Below are positions 8,601-17,014 of a stretch of DNA of 64,000 bases, one piece after another (within the stretch, counting starts at the first letter, position 1; the number at the start of each line of letters is the position of its first letter). This stretch comes from Pelomonas sp. Root1444 (GTDB lineage: Bacteria > Pseudomonadota > Gammaproteobacteria > Burkholderiales > Burkholderiaceae_C). Below the pieces are notes generated by a model. That model saw only the letters and a list, made by a program, of their open reading frames with translations, was not told where the DNA came from and made no database searches. A program made the position numbers and the translations under genes. The DNA lies in contig NZ_LMFP01000026.1 of the NCBI RefSeq assembly GCF_001426885.1, positions 52,339 through 116,338 on the forward strand. The letters are read 5' to 3'.

Positions 8601-11510
8601 TCAGGCCTCGAACGGCAGCTTCACCTGGCTCAGGTCCTTGCGGGTCTCGACGAGCACCAGCGGGCCCTCGTCGACGACGGCCACCGGGGCGGGCTCGCGG
8701 CCCAGGGGGGCCGGGGCCGGCTCGGCTGCGATGGCCGCCTGCGCCGCAGCGATCTTGTCGGCGTCGGAGTTGACCCATTGCAGGCCGGCACCTTCGGCGA
8801 TGGCTTGCAGCTCGCCCAGCGGCAGCTTGAAGGTCTCGACGACCGGCGCCGGTGCCGGCGGCGGCGGGGCGACCACCGTGACGGGCACCGGTGCCGGTGC
8901 CTGGACGGGCGCGGCGGCGCTGGCCATGGCGTTCTCGATCAGCGAGCCCTGGACCGGCTCGGCTTCGGCGACGCTGGCTGCTTCTTCGCCGGCGGCGGTT
9001 TCCTGGCCTTCGACGGCACCTTCCTCGCGGCGGTTGCGGTTGCGGCCGCGGCCACCACGGCGGCGGCTCTCGCGGCCCTGGCCTTCGGCCGCGTCGTCGC
9101 CTTCGGCGGCAGGCGCTGCATCGGTGACGGCACCAGCGTCCGTTGCGGCTTCGGCAGGCGCTTCGGTGGCGCCTTCGACTGCCGCCTCATCGCCGGCCGG
9201 TGTGCCTTGCTCGTCCGCACGGTCACGGCCACCACGGCGACGGCGGCGGCCGCGGCCCTGGCGCTCTTCGCCCGCCGGCGTGTCGCCGGTTGCGGGCAGG
9301 CCGGCTTCGGCCTGGCTGTCGACGAAGGCCGGCGGCGCGTCGTGGGCGGCGGCCAGTTCCTCGTTCAGCGGTGCCGTCGCGGCCAGCGGTGCCACGGTTT
9401 CTGCGGGTGCGCGTTCCTGGCGGTCGCCACGTGGGCGGCGCTCGCCGCGCTCGCCCCGCTCACCACGGTCGGGCCGCTCGGTGCGCTCCGGACGCTGCTG
9501 TTGCTCGGGCTTGTCGCCGGCGCCTTCGCTGCGCGGCTTGCGGTCCGCGCGCTCGCCCCGTTCGGCGCGCTCGCCGCGGGCCTCCTGCGGCTTGCCATCG
9601 CGGCGGCCACCTTGGCCGCGCGGCTCACCACGCTCGCCGCGCTCACCACGGCGGCCACCGTCGCGGCCTCGGCCGTCACGGCCGCCTTCACGCTTGGGCT
9701 TGTCCGTCGTGACGGCTGCGGGAGCCGGCGGCGGGGGGGCGACGACCGGGGCCGGTGCAGCGGTGTCGCCGCCGCTGAAGAAGCTGAACAAGCGGCTGAA
9801 GAAGCCCTTGGATTCGGCCGCGGGGGCCGGCGGCGGAGGTGCGACGACCTGGGCCGGTGCCGGCGGCGGCGGGGCGATCACGGCCGGTGCCGGCAGCGGC
9901 GCGGGCTGCTCGGGCAGGATGCCCTTGATGACCGGCTCCTGCTTGTTCTTCTTCTCGCCGGCGTCGCGGCGGGTGATGCCCACCTCGTCTTCCGGCTCTT
10001 CGATCATCGTGTAGCTGGCCTGCAGGTTCTCCAGCCGCGGGTCGTCGTGGCGCAGGCGCTCCAGCTTGTAGTTGGGCGTCTCCAGGTGCTTGTTGGGCAC
10101 CAGCAGCACGGTCACGCGCTGCTTGAGTTCGATCTTGGTGATCTCGGTGCGCTTCTCGTTCAGCAAGAAGGACGTGACCTCCACCGGCACCTGCACGTGC
10201 ACGGCGGCGGTGTTGTCCTTCATGGCCTCTTCCTGGACCATGCGCAGGATCTGCAGCGCCGAGGACTCGGTGTCGCGGATGTGGCCGGTGCCGTTGCAGC
10301 GCGGGCAGGTGATGTGGTTGCCTTCGCTCAGCGCCGGGCGCAGGCGCTGGCGGCTCATTTCGAGCAGGCCGAACTTGCTGATGGAGGCGAACTGCACGCG
10401 GGCGCGGTCCTGGCGCAGCGCGTCGCGCAGGCGCTGTTCCACGTCGCGGCGGTTCTTGCTCTCCTCCATGTCGATGAAGTCGACGACGATGAGGCCGCCC
10501 AGGTCGCGCAGGCGCATCTGGCGGGCGATCTCGTCGGCCGCTTCGAGGTTGGTGCGGGTGGCGGTCTCTTCGATGTCGGTGCCGCGGGTCGAGCGGGCCG
10601 AGTTGACGTCGACCGACACCAGCGCTTCGGTGTGGTCGATGACGATGGCGCCGCCTGAAGGCAGGTTCACCGTGCGGCTGAAGGCCGTCTCGATCTGGTG
10701 CTCGATCTGGAAGCGGCTGAACAGCGGCGCGTCGTCGCGGTAGCGCTTCACGCGATGGCCCTGGTCGGGCATCACGTGGTTCATGAACTGGTGGGCCTGC
10801 TCGAACAGGTCGTCGGTGTCGATCAGGATCTCGCCGATGTCGGCGGTGAAGTAGTCGCGGATCGCGCGGATGACGAGCGAGGACTCCTGGTAGATCAGGT
10901 AGGCGCCCTTGCCGCCCTTGGCAGCGTCGTCGATCGCGGTCCAGAGCTTGAGCATGTAGTTCAAGTCCCACTGCAGCTCCGGCGCCGAGCGGCCGATGCC
11001 GGCGGTGCGGGCGATCAGGGACATGCCCTTGGGGTACTCGAGCTGGTCGAGGTTTTCCTTCAGCTCCTCGCGGTCCTCGCCCTCGATGCGGCGCGACACG
11101 CCACCGCCGCGCGGGTTGTTGGGCATCAGCACCAGGTAGCGGCCGGCCAGCGACACGAAGGTCGTCAGCGCCGCGCCCTTGTTGCCGCGCTCTTCCTTCT
11201 CGACCTGGACCAGCAGCTCCTGGCCCTCCTTGATCGCGTCCTTGATGGTCGCGTTCTTGACGTCGGCGCCCTCGCGGAAGAACGAGCGCGAGATTTCCTT
11301 GAACGGCAGGAAGCCGTGGCGGTCCTCGCCGTAGTCGACGAAGCAGGCTTCGAGCGAGGGCTCGACCCGCGTCACGACGGCCTTGTAGATGTTGCCCTTG
11401 CGCTGTTCGCGGCCTTCGATTTCGGTTTCGAAGTCCAGCAGCTTCTGGCCATCAACGATCGCGAGGCGCCGTTCTTCCGGCTGCGTCGCATTGATCAGCA
11501 TGCGTTTCAT
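8601..11510 (-). CDS. rne: Ribonuclease E
   Basis: RNase E is the essential endoribonuclease of the RNA degradosome, acting in mRNA decay and in rRNA and tRNA maturation. The 969-residue product has the S1 RNA-binding domain near residues 35-120, the catalytic aspartates in VDVNS (Asp301) and VVDFIDMEE (Asp344), and the Zn-link CPRC (Cys402, Cys405) that joins protomers. From about residue 520 onward it is a long Pro/Ala/Arg/Gly-rich disordered scaffold with Arg/Glu-rich runs, as in full-length RNase E rather than RNase G. The start [10 protein letters not shown] at 11510 is chosen over an upstream in-frame start because a strong ribosome site, aaggag, precedes it (11518-11523 on the complement). 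The leader is long and structured, which suggests autoregulation as in E. coli. Confidence 0.96.
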   Translation of the reverse strand: MKRMLINATQPEERRLAIVDGQKLLDFETEIEGREQRKGNIYKAVVTRVEPSLEACFVDYGEDRHGFLPFKEISRSFFREGADVKNATIKDAIKEGQELLVQVEKEERGNKGAALTTFVSLAGRYLVLMPNNPRGGGVSRRIEGEDREELKENLDQLEYPKGMSLIARTAGIGRSAPELQWDLNYMLKLWTAIDDAAKGGKGAYLIYQESSLVIRAIRDYFTADIGEILIDTDDLFEQAHQFMNHVMPDQGHRVKRYRDDAPLFSRFQIEHQIETAFSRTVNLPSGGAIVIDHTEALVSVDVNSARSTRGTDIEETATRTNLEAADEIARQMRLRDLGGLIVVDFIDMEESKNRRDVEQRLRDALRQDRARVQFASISKFGLLEMSRQRLRPALSEGNHITCPRCNGTGHIRDTESSALQILRMVQEEAMKDNTAAVHVQVPVEVTSFLLNEKRTEITKIELKQRVTVLLVPNKHLETPNYKLERLRHDDPRLENLQASYTMIEEPEDEVGITRRDAGEKKNKQEPVIKGILPEQPAPLPAPAVIAPPPPAPAQVVAPPPPAPAAESKGFFSRLFSFFSGGDTAAPAPVVAPPPPAPAAVTTDKPKREGGRDGRGRDGGRRGERGERGEPRGQGGRRDGKPQEARGERAERGERADRKPRSEGAGDKPEQQQRPERTERPDRGERGERGERRPRGDRQERAPAETVAPLAATAPLNEELAAAHDAPPAFVDSQAEAGLPATGDTPAGEERQGRGRRRRRGGRDRADEQGTPAGDEAAVEGATEAPAEAATDAGAVTDAAPAAEGDDAAEGQGRESRRRGGRGRNRNRREEGAVEGQETAAGEEAASVAEAEPVQGSLIENAMASAAAPVQAPAPVPVTVVAPPPPAPAPVVETFKLPLGELQAIAEGAGLQWVNSDADKIAAAQAAIAAEPAPAPLGREPAPVAVVDEGPLVLVETRKDLSQVKLPFEA

Positions 11511-12108
11511 GTCATCACTCCTTCGCGCGTCCCGTGTGGAGACGCGCCACGTCATGCCACCCGAGGGTGGCGTTCAAGACGCACGAGCGACAGCGTGGAA
11601 CCGTGGAAGGAGTGCCCTGGACCGCTCGGGTATCTGACGGGGGTCAGACGCCGGGCGGCGTTGGCGCTTGCGACCGTGCCGTCATGGCGCGGGGAAGCCC
11701 TGCCTCGACCTTGCCGCATGCAAACGCGCCGGGCCAGGCGACCACCACAGCTTCTGGCTGGGGTCGCGCGGCGGGGCGCAGCGGGTGGGGGAGGGAAGGG
11801 CTCATCCGCGAAGGACTGCTGGACGCTGGCGCGAGCTGTTGCGGCAAGATGCCGCGCGCTCTCGCGCCGTGAAAACCTTGTTTGGCAACCGGATCTCTTC
11901 GCGCTTCAAAGCGGTTGAAGAGACGCCGGTGGGTTCCGGGTGTCATCGCTCTGCCGCACCGTGCCGCTGACCGCGGTTTCACTTGGGGAAACTGCCTGCT
12001 GGCCGCAGGATGCGTTGCATCGCCTGTTGTGGCCTGGGGGCACGCCCCTCGGGCCCCGCGTTGCCGCCGCTAAAATCAAAAGAATCAAACACTTACGGCA
12101 GCAACGTG
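11511..12108 (-). promoter_or_regulatory. Long hairpin-rich 5' leader region of rne
   Basis: Nearly 600 bases separate the divergent rne and rluC starts without a convincing gene. Read toward rne there are four perfect inverted repeats: 11525-11531 with 11541-11547, directly against the ribosome site; 11556-11562 with 11565-11571; 11633-11638 with 11643-11648; and a nested structure at 11828-11868. A perfect minus-strand TATAAT hexamer (attata at 12118-12123 on the plus strand) could be the rne -10 element, but no good -35 is seen. On the plus strand taaaat at 12071-12076 could be the rluC -10. In E. coli the rne leader (about 360 nt) binds RNase E and controls its own decay. The structure here fits that model but shares no obvious sequence with it. 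Confidence 0.6.
11828..11868 (-). other. Nested stem-loop in the rne leader
   Basis: The outer arms ggcgcgag (11828-11835) and ctcgcgcc (11861-11868) pair over eight bases. Inside, gcggca (11841-11846) pairs with tgccgc (11850-11855) around a three-base loop, extended by one wobble pair. The element lies about 320-360 bases upstream of the rne start codon. It is the most stable structure in the intergenic region and the best candidate for an RNase E feedback element, although it could also act on the rluC side. Confidence 0.6.
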
Positions 12109-13119
12109 GTGAAAAGGATTATAGGGGCAGGCACAGCGGCCCCTGCCACGGGGTTGGCCACCGCCGTGAGTACGGACAAACCCGCGGTGCGGCCCTCGGT
12201 TCGGCACGTCGTCGTGGACGAGGGGTCGGCCGGCCAGCGCCTGGACAATTTCCTGCTGCGCGAGCTCAAGGGCGTGCCCAAGACCCACGTCTATCGGGTC
12301 ATCCGCGCGGGTGAAGTGCGCGTCAACAAGGGCCGCGCGCAGGCCGATACCCGGCTGGAGATCGGCGACGAGGTGCGCATCCCGCCGGTGCGGCTGCCGG
12401 AGCGGCCCGCCCAGCCCGAGGCGCCGGCGCGCGAGTTCCCGGTCGTGTTCGAGGACGACCACCTGCTCGTCATCGACAAGCCGGCCGGCGTCGCGGTGCA
12501 CGGCGGCTCGGGCGTCAGCTACGGTGTCATCGAGGCGCTGCGCCGCGCGCGGCCGACGGCCAAGTTCCTGGAACTGGTGCACCGGCTCGACAAGGAGACT
12601 TCCGGGCTGTTGATGATCGCCAAGAAACGCAGCGCCCTCGTCAACCTGCAGGACCAGCTGCGCGAGCGCGAGACGGGCAAGACCTATGCCGCCCTGGTCT
12701 GGGGCGACTGGCCGGCGAAGCTCAAGGTCATCGACGTGCCGCTGGTGAAGTTCATCGGCAGCGACGGCGAGCGCTGGGTACGGCCGGGCAAGGCGGGCGA
12801 GGAAGAGGCCAAGCGGTCGATCAGCCTCGTCAAGGTCGTGCAGAAGACGCCGCAGTTCAGTCTGCTGGATGTGACCATCAAGACCGGCCGCACGCATCAA
12901 ATCCGCGTGCACCTGCAGCAGGCGGGCCACCCCATCGTCGGCGACCCCAAGTACGGCGACTTCGAGCGCAACCGCGAACTGGCGCGTGGGCCGGCGAGGT
13001 TCGACCGGATGTTCTTGCATGCGCGCCGGCTGCAGATGCAGCATCCGGCAACGGGGGAGGTGCTCGTTTGCGAGGCGCCGCTGCCGGCGGATTGCAGTCG
13101 CGTCCTGGAAGGCCGGTGA
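12109..13119 (+). CDS. rluC: 23S rRNA pseudouridine synthase RluC
   Basis: RluC converts uridines 955, 2504 and 2580 of 23S rRNA to pseudouridine. The protein (336 residues from this start) has an N-terminal S4 RNA-binding domain (GQRLDNFLLRELKGVPKTHVYRVIRAGEVRVNKGR region, about 35-90). The RluA-type catalytic domain includes HRLDKETSG with the catalytic Asp161, then TGRTHQIRVH. The start is uncertain: in-frame GTG codons lie at 12106 and 12109 and another at 12166, and none has a strong ribosome site. The gene is divergent from rne, a common arrangement, and its stop overlaps the next start as TGATG. Confidence 0.93.
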   Translation: MKRIIGAGTAAPATGLATAVSTDKPAVRPSVRHVVVDEGSAGQRLDNFLLRELKGVPKTHVYRVIRAGEVRVNKGRAQADTRLEIGDEVRIPPVRLPERPAQPEAPAREFPVVFEDDHLLVIDKPAGVAVHGGSGVSYGVIEALRRARPTAKFLELVHRLDKETSGLLMIAKKRSALVNLQDQLRERETGKTYAALVWGDWPAKLKVIDVPLVKFIGSDGERWVRPGKAGEEEAKRSISLVKVVQKTPQFSLLDVTIKTGRTHQIRVHLQQAGHPIVGDPKYGDFERNRELARGPARFDRMFLHARRLQMQHPATGEVLVCEAPLPADCSRVLEGR

Positions 13120-14444
13120 TGACGACGGCCCGCTGGGCGGCACGCGCGCTCCAGGGGTTAGGCATCCTGGCTGTGCTGCTTGGCTGGCCCCATGCGGCCG
13201 CACTGTCGATCGCCCCACCCAGGCCGCTCCCCCTGTTGTTCGAGGTGCAGACGGACCGTCTCACACGCGATGGCCTGTTGGCGCTTGACCGTCTTGCCGT
13301 GCGCGCGGCGCAATGTCCTGCGGGCGATTTGGCCGTGCATGTGCAGCCGGCCCCGAGCGCGCACACGCGGTTGACGGCGAAACGCATCGCGGTGGTCCAA
13401 GCACGCCTGCAGCGCTTGGGCTTGAAGCTGACGGTGGCATCGAAGCCCCTGCGCGCCTCGGCATCGGATGGCGGCCGACCTCGCCGTCGCGACGTGCTGC
13501 TTGCGGACGTGGGCACGGACGAGGACGTCTGGTGCGGTCTCAGAGCAGGCTCGCAGATTCTTGATTGGGCGCAGGAACTCGGGCGCCATGTCGATGACGC
13601 CACGGCCGAGGCCCCGGCGTTCTGGCGCTGGATGTCGACGCAGGTCAAGGTTCGCGAGCTGGCGCTACCGTTGGCCATTGCCGCCTATTGCGATGGCGCT
13701 CTCGAGTGCGACAGGCGCCCGGCGCTCTTTCACTGGCTGGCGGCCCAGGCGCTGGAGGCGGTGCCCGTCGAACGCCGGCGCCAGTGGCTCCTGGCGTTGT
13801 GGACGCTGGCGGAAGACTCCGAAGTCGAACGTTTCAGGGCACGTTGGTCGCTGTCACCGCTGACCGTGGACGAGCGCGCGGGCCTTGCGCATGAAATGGC
13901 GGCCAGCGGATTGCCATGGGCGGTGATCGAGCGAAGACTGCTTGGGCCGGGCGTGATGGAACGTTTCGGCCGCACGCCCGTGATCGCTGGTGGCCTGGGG
14001 CCGCATTGGCTGCTCGAAGCAGCGGAAAGGCGAGGCCAGCTGGACTCGTTCAACCGGCTCATCGAAGCTGCCGGGCCAGCGAAGGCCTGCTTCGTGGACG
14101 ACGCGTTCCGATTGGCAGCCGTCCTTGACGACAAGTACGACATCTGGAAACCGCACTTCGCACACTGGGCCCGCGGGCTCGCAGCCCTGCCGCAGCGTAA
14201 CGGGCCGGATTACCTCTCCTGCAATCCGGTCGCGCGCTTCTTGCTGGATTGCAGCCTGGCGGACGCCGACGCGCTGCCGCGCTACCGCGCCATCTGGACG
14301 GCGCTGCGGCAAGCCGGCGTGACGACAACCTCTCCTGGCGTTCAGAGCTTGCTGGCGCATGGCTTCGCCGTTGAAAAATTGCAATGCGCGGAGGAGGCCA
14401 GCCCCCGTGCCGAGCCTCGCTTCGCTCCCGTGCCTGCGCGCTGA
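13119..14444 (+). CDS. Secreted protein of unknown function, OmpA-like N-terminal region
   Basis: The 441-residue protein begins with a signal-type hydrophobic segment (LQGLGILAVLLGWPHAAAL). Residues 40-105 look like a degenerate OmpA/MotB-type peptidoglycan-binding fold (LLFEVQTDRLTRDGLLALDRLAV followed by LTAKRIAVVQARLQRLGL). The remainder is a Trp- and Arg-rich helical domain of no recognised family. The start overlaps the rluC stop by one base, so the two are probably co-transcribed. Codon use is less biased toward G/C than in its neighbours, which could mean a more recent arrival. Confidence 0.6.
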   Translation: MTTARWAARALQGLGILAVLLGWPHAAALSIAPPRPLPLLFEVQTDRLTRDGLLALDRLAVRAAQCPAGDLAVHVQPAPSAHTRLTAKRIAVVQARLQRLGLKLTVASKPLRASASDGGRPRRRDVLLADVGTDEDVWCGLRAGSQILDWAQELGRHVDDATAEAPAFWRWMSTQVKVRELALPLAIAAYCDGALECDRRPALFHWLAAQALEAVPVERRRQWLLALWTLAEDSEVERFRARWSLSPLTVDERAGLAHEMAASGLPWAVIERRLLGPGVMERFGRTPVIAGGLGPHWLLEAAERRGQLDSFNRLIEAAGPAKACFVDDAFRLAAVLDDKYDIWKPHFAHWARGLAALPQRNGPDYLSCNPVARFLLDCSLADADALPRYRAIWTALRQAGVTTTSPGVQSLLAHGFAVEKLQCAEEASPRAEPRFAPVPAR

Positions 14445-14461
14445 ACGCCGACAATCGCCCC

Positions 14462-15127
14462 ATGACCACCCGTCCGCAACGCTTCGACTTGATCGCCTTC
14501 GACTGGGACGGCACCCTGTTCGATTCCACCGCGCTGATCGCCCGCTGCATCCAGCGCGCCGCCGTCGACATCGGCCTGCCAGAGCCCGAGTTAGCGCGGG
14601 CCAAGTACGTCATCGGCCTGGGGCTGCGCGATGCGCTGGAGCACGCCGTGCCGGGCCTGGCCGAGGAGCGCTACCCCGAGCTCGGCCTGCGCTATCGCCA
14701 CCATTACCTCGCCTCCGAGCATGAACTGTCGCTGTTCGATGGCACGCTGGAGATGCTGCAGGCGCTGAAGGCACGCCATCACTGGCTGGCTGTCGCCACG
14801 GGCAAGAACCGTGTGGGCCTGGACCGGGTGCTGGCGTCCAGCGCGCTGGGCCACCTTTTCGACGGCAGCCGCACGGCCGACGAGACGCGCTCCAAGCCGC
14901 ATCCGCAGATGCTGATGGAGCTGATGCGCGAGTTCGGCGCCGAGCCGGAGCGCACGCTGATGATCGGTGACACGACGCACGACCTGCAGCTGGCTGCCAA
15001 TGCCGGTACGCCTTGCGTAGCGGTCAGCTTCGGCGCGCACGATCACGAAACCTTCGCCGAGTTCAAGCCGCTGTTCGTCGCGCATTCGACGCGCGAGCTG
15101 CACGACTGGCTGATCGAACATGCCTGA
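14462..15127 (+). CDS. HAD hydrolase, phosphoglycolate phosphatase-like
   Basis: This 221-residue protein is a subfamily IA HAD phosphatase. Motif I DWDGTLFDS (residues 14-22) carries the nucleophile and the acid/base aspartate. Motif II is VATGKN, and motif IV GDTTHDLQLAANAG binds Mg. The length and the cap domain between motifs I and II match phosphoglycolate phosphatase (Gph) and related enzymes, but the substrate cannot be fixed from sequence. It follows the unknown secreted gene by 17 bases and overlaps the Rieske gene by eight bases, suggesting one operon with rluC and sppA-like genes. Confidence 0.85.
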   Translation: MTTRPQRFDLIAFDWDGTLFDSTALIARCIQRAAVDIGLPEPELARAKYVIGLGLRDALEHAVPGLAEERYPELGLRYRHHYLASEHELSLFDGTLEMLQALKARHHWLAVATGKNRVGLDRVLASSALGHLFDGSRTADETRSKPHPQMLMELMREFGAEPERTLMIGDTTHDLQLAANAGTPCVAVSFGAHDHETFAEFKPLFVAHSTRELHDWLIEHA

Positions 15128-15506
15128 GACCCCTGTAGCCCCACCGCAGCGCCTGTGCGCGTCGGACGAACTGCCGGAACGTGGCAAGGCGGTCGGCTTC
15201 GACGTCATCCAGTGGCGCGAGCCGGTGCGCGCCTTCGCGCTGCGCTTCGACGGCCAGGCCGTGGCCTACCTGAACCGTTGCGCGCACGTGCCGGCCGAGA
15301 TGGACTGGCAGGAAGGCGAGTTCCTGGACGGCGACAAGCGCTTCATCATGTGCAGCATCCATGGCGCCGTCTACGAGCCCCTGACCGGCCAATGCGTCAT
15401 GGGCCCGTGCAACCGCGGGCGCCTGACCAAGATCGAACTGACCGAACGCGATGGCCAGGTCTACTGGCATCCGACCCGCGACACCCAGCCCGCCTTTGAA
15501 GACTGA
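15120..15506 (+). CDS. Rieske [2Fe-2S] protein
   Basis: A 128-residue stand-alone Rieske domain. The cluster ligands are visible as CAH (Cys54, His56) and CSIH (Cys78, His81), followed by the proline-loop-like GAVYEPLTGQCVMGPC. Such small Rieske proteins act as ferredoxin-like electron carriers; the partner is unknown. No signal peptide is present, so it is cytoplasmic. The ATG at 15120 overlaps the preceding gene by eight bases, and the S49 peptidase starts one base after its stop. Confidence 0.88.
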   Translation: MPETPVAPPQRLCASDELPERGKAVGFDVIQWREPVRAFALRFDGQAVAYLNRCAHVPAEMDWQEGEFLDGDKRFIMCSIHGAVYEPLTGQCVMGPCNRGRLTKIELTERDGQVYWHPTRDTQPAFED

Positions 15507-15507
15507 T

Positions 15508-16503
15508 ATGAGCAGCAACACCGACGACTCCCTGCCGCCGCCGATGCAAGAGCCGGTCGGCGTGCCGCCACCGCCTGCCGCGCCGTTGAACGAGACGCTG
15601 CTGGCCCAGCTCGCCCGCGACTTCCTGCGCGAGCGGCGGGTGGAGCGGCGCTGGCGCACGGTGTTCCGGTTGTTCTGGCTGATGCTGGCCGGGCTGCTGG
15701 TCTACACGCTGTGGCTGCAGGGGCGGCACGTCACGCCGACGACCGCGCCGCACACCGCGCTCGTCGAGGTGCGGGGAGAGATCGCCGCGGATACCGAGGC
15801 CAGTGCCGAGCTGCTGCTGGCCGCGCTGCGCGATGCCTTCAAGGACGAGGCCGCCCAGGCCGTCGTGCTGCGCATCAACTCGCCCGGCGGCAGCCCGGTG
15901 CAGGCGGGCATCGTCTATGACGAGATCAAGCGGCTGAAGAAGCAGTACGACAAGCCGGTCTATGCCGTCGTCGAGGAGATGTGCGCGTCGGGCGCTTACT
16001 ACATCGCCGCGGCGGCGGACGAGATCTTCGTCGACAAGGCCTCGGTCGTCGGCTCCATCGGCGTGCTGATGGACGGTTTCGGCTTCACCGGCCTGATGGA
16101 CAAGCTGGGCATCGAGCGGCGCCTGCTGACGGCCGGGGAGAACAAGGGCATGCTGGACCCGTTCAGCCCCCTGGTGCCCAAGCAGCGCGCCTACGCGCAG
16201 GCCATGCTGGACCAGATCCACCAGCAGTTCATCGCCGTCGTGCGCGAAGGCCGCGGCAAGCGGCTGAAGGAAACACCTGACACCTTCTCGGGCCTGTTCT
16301 GGAACGGCGAGCAGGCCGTGCAACTGGGCCTCGCGGACCGTTTCGGCAATCTCGACTTCGTCGCCCGAGAGGTGGTCAAGGCCGAGGAGGTCATCGACTA
16401 CACACCCAAGGACAACGTCGCCGAGCGGCTGGCCAAGCGCTTTGGCGCGGGCGTCGGCGCGGGTGCGGTGAGGGCGTTGCGGGAGCTGGCGCCGATCCGC
16501 TGA
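15508..16503 (+). CDS. S49-family signal peptide peptidase (SppA-like)
   Basis: The 331-residue protein has a Pro-rich cytoplasmic N-terminus, one membrane anchor (FRLFWLMLAGLLVYTLWL, about residues 54-71) and an S49 protease domain. The Ser-Lys dyad is visible: Ser161 in CASGAYY and Lys213 in ENKGMLDPF, spaced 52 residues apart as in short-form SppA. It should cleave leftover signal peptides in the cytoplasmic membrane. The ATG at 15508 is chosen over the upstream in-frame start because it avoids overlap with the Rieske gene. A strong hairpin follows the stop. Confidence 0.9.
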   Translation: MSSNTDDSLPPPMQEPVGVPPPPAAPLNETLLAQLARDFLRERRVERRWRTVFRLFWLMLAGLLVYTLWLQGRHVTPTTAPHTALVEVRGEIAADTEASAELLLAALRDAFKDEAAQAVVLRINSPGGSPVQAGIVYDEIKRLKKQYDKPVYAVVEEMCASGAYYIAAAADEIFVDKASVVGSIGVLMDGFGFTGLMDKLGIERRLLTAGENKGMLDPFSPLVPKQRAYAQAMLDQIHQQFIAVVREGRGKRLKETPDTFSGLFWNGEQAVQLGLADRFGNLDFVAREVVKAEEVIDYTPKDNVAERLAKRFGAGVGAGAVRALRELAPIR

Positions 16504-16515
16504 AGGTTCAATGGA

Positions 16516-16545
16516 AAGGCCGCAGCCGGTGAGGGCTGCGGCCTT
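16516..16545. terminator. Bidirectional hairpin terminator
   Basis: The perfect 12-base arms aaggccgcagcc (16516-16527) and ggctgcggcctt (16534-16545) enclose a six-base loop. It lies between the convergent S49 peptidase gene and the Asr-like gene. The A and T bases at the stem ends are consistent with intrinsic termination in both directions, although a long T run is missing. Confidence 0.75.
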
Positions 16546-16564
16546 GCGCGGAGCGCTGTCGCGC

Positions 16565-16885
16565 TTACTGCGTCTTGGTCTCGGTCTTGGCGGCCGGGGC
16601 GTCGGCGGCCTTCGCTTCGGCATGCTTCTTCGCATGCTTGTGGGCGTGCTTGGCGGGGGCACTGGCCGGGGTGGCCGGCGTGGCGGCCACAGCGGGCGCA
16701 GCCGGTGTCGTGGCAGTGGCGGGCGTTGCGGCCGTGGCAGGCGTAGCCGGTGTCGCAGCCTGGGCCACGGTGGTCTTCGCGGCGGCCGGTACGGCCGGGG
16801 CAGCAGGTGCTGCGGTCTGGGCCAGGGCCACGCCCGATGCGAGCGTGATGAGGGCGGTGGCGATGGTGGTCTTCAACGTGTTCAT
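16565..16885 (-). CDS. Small exported Ala/Pro/Thr-rich protein with Lys/His tail (Asr-like)
   Basis: A 106-residue protein. The signal peptide MNTLKTTIATALITLASGVALAQ is followed by about 55 residues of low-complexity Ala, Pro and Thr, then a Lys/His cluster KHAHKHAKKHAE and an Ala/Lys/Thr tail. This layout is that of the acid-shock protein Asr of enterobacteria, but low-complexity sequence makes homology unprovable here. The ATG at 16885 has a ggag ribosome site. The gene is divergent from ggt and convergent with the S49 gene. A periplasmic chaperone-like or metal-buffering role is a guess. Confidence 0.65.
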   Translation of the reverse strand: MNTLKTTIATALITLASGVALAQTAAPAAPAVPAAAKTTVAQAATPATPATAATPATATTPAAPAVAATPATPASAPAKHAHKHAKKHAEAKAADAPAAKTETKTQ

Positions 16886-17014
16886 CTTGAGGCTCCAGTG
16901 GGTTTCGGGTTGCTTGGGCTTCGCGAAAGCTTGGGTCCACAACGACGCCTCCGCCCGTCGCGTTGACCCTGCCTGCTGGCGTTGCAAAGCCTTACACGCG
17001 CAGAATCTGAGCCC

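Noticed and set aside
8778..10658. Very long open frame on the plus strand opposite rne
   Set aside because: It is the antisense of the disordered Pro/Ala/Arg-rich half of RNase E; in high-GC DNA such antisense frames stay open by codon bias. It has no ribosome site or domain.
11644..11982. Small open frames in the rne-rluC gap on both strands
   Set aside because: Composition is Arg/Pro/Ala-rich without motifs, no ribosome site is seen, and the stretch overlaps the strong hairpins. A leader RNA explains it better.
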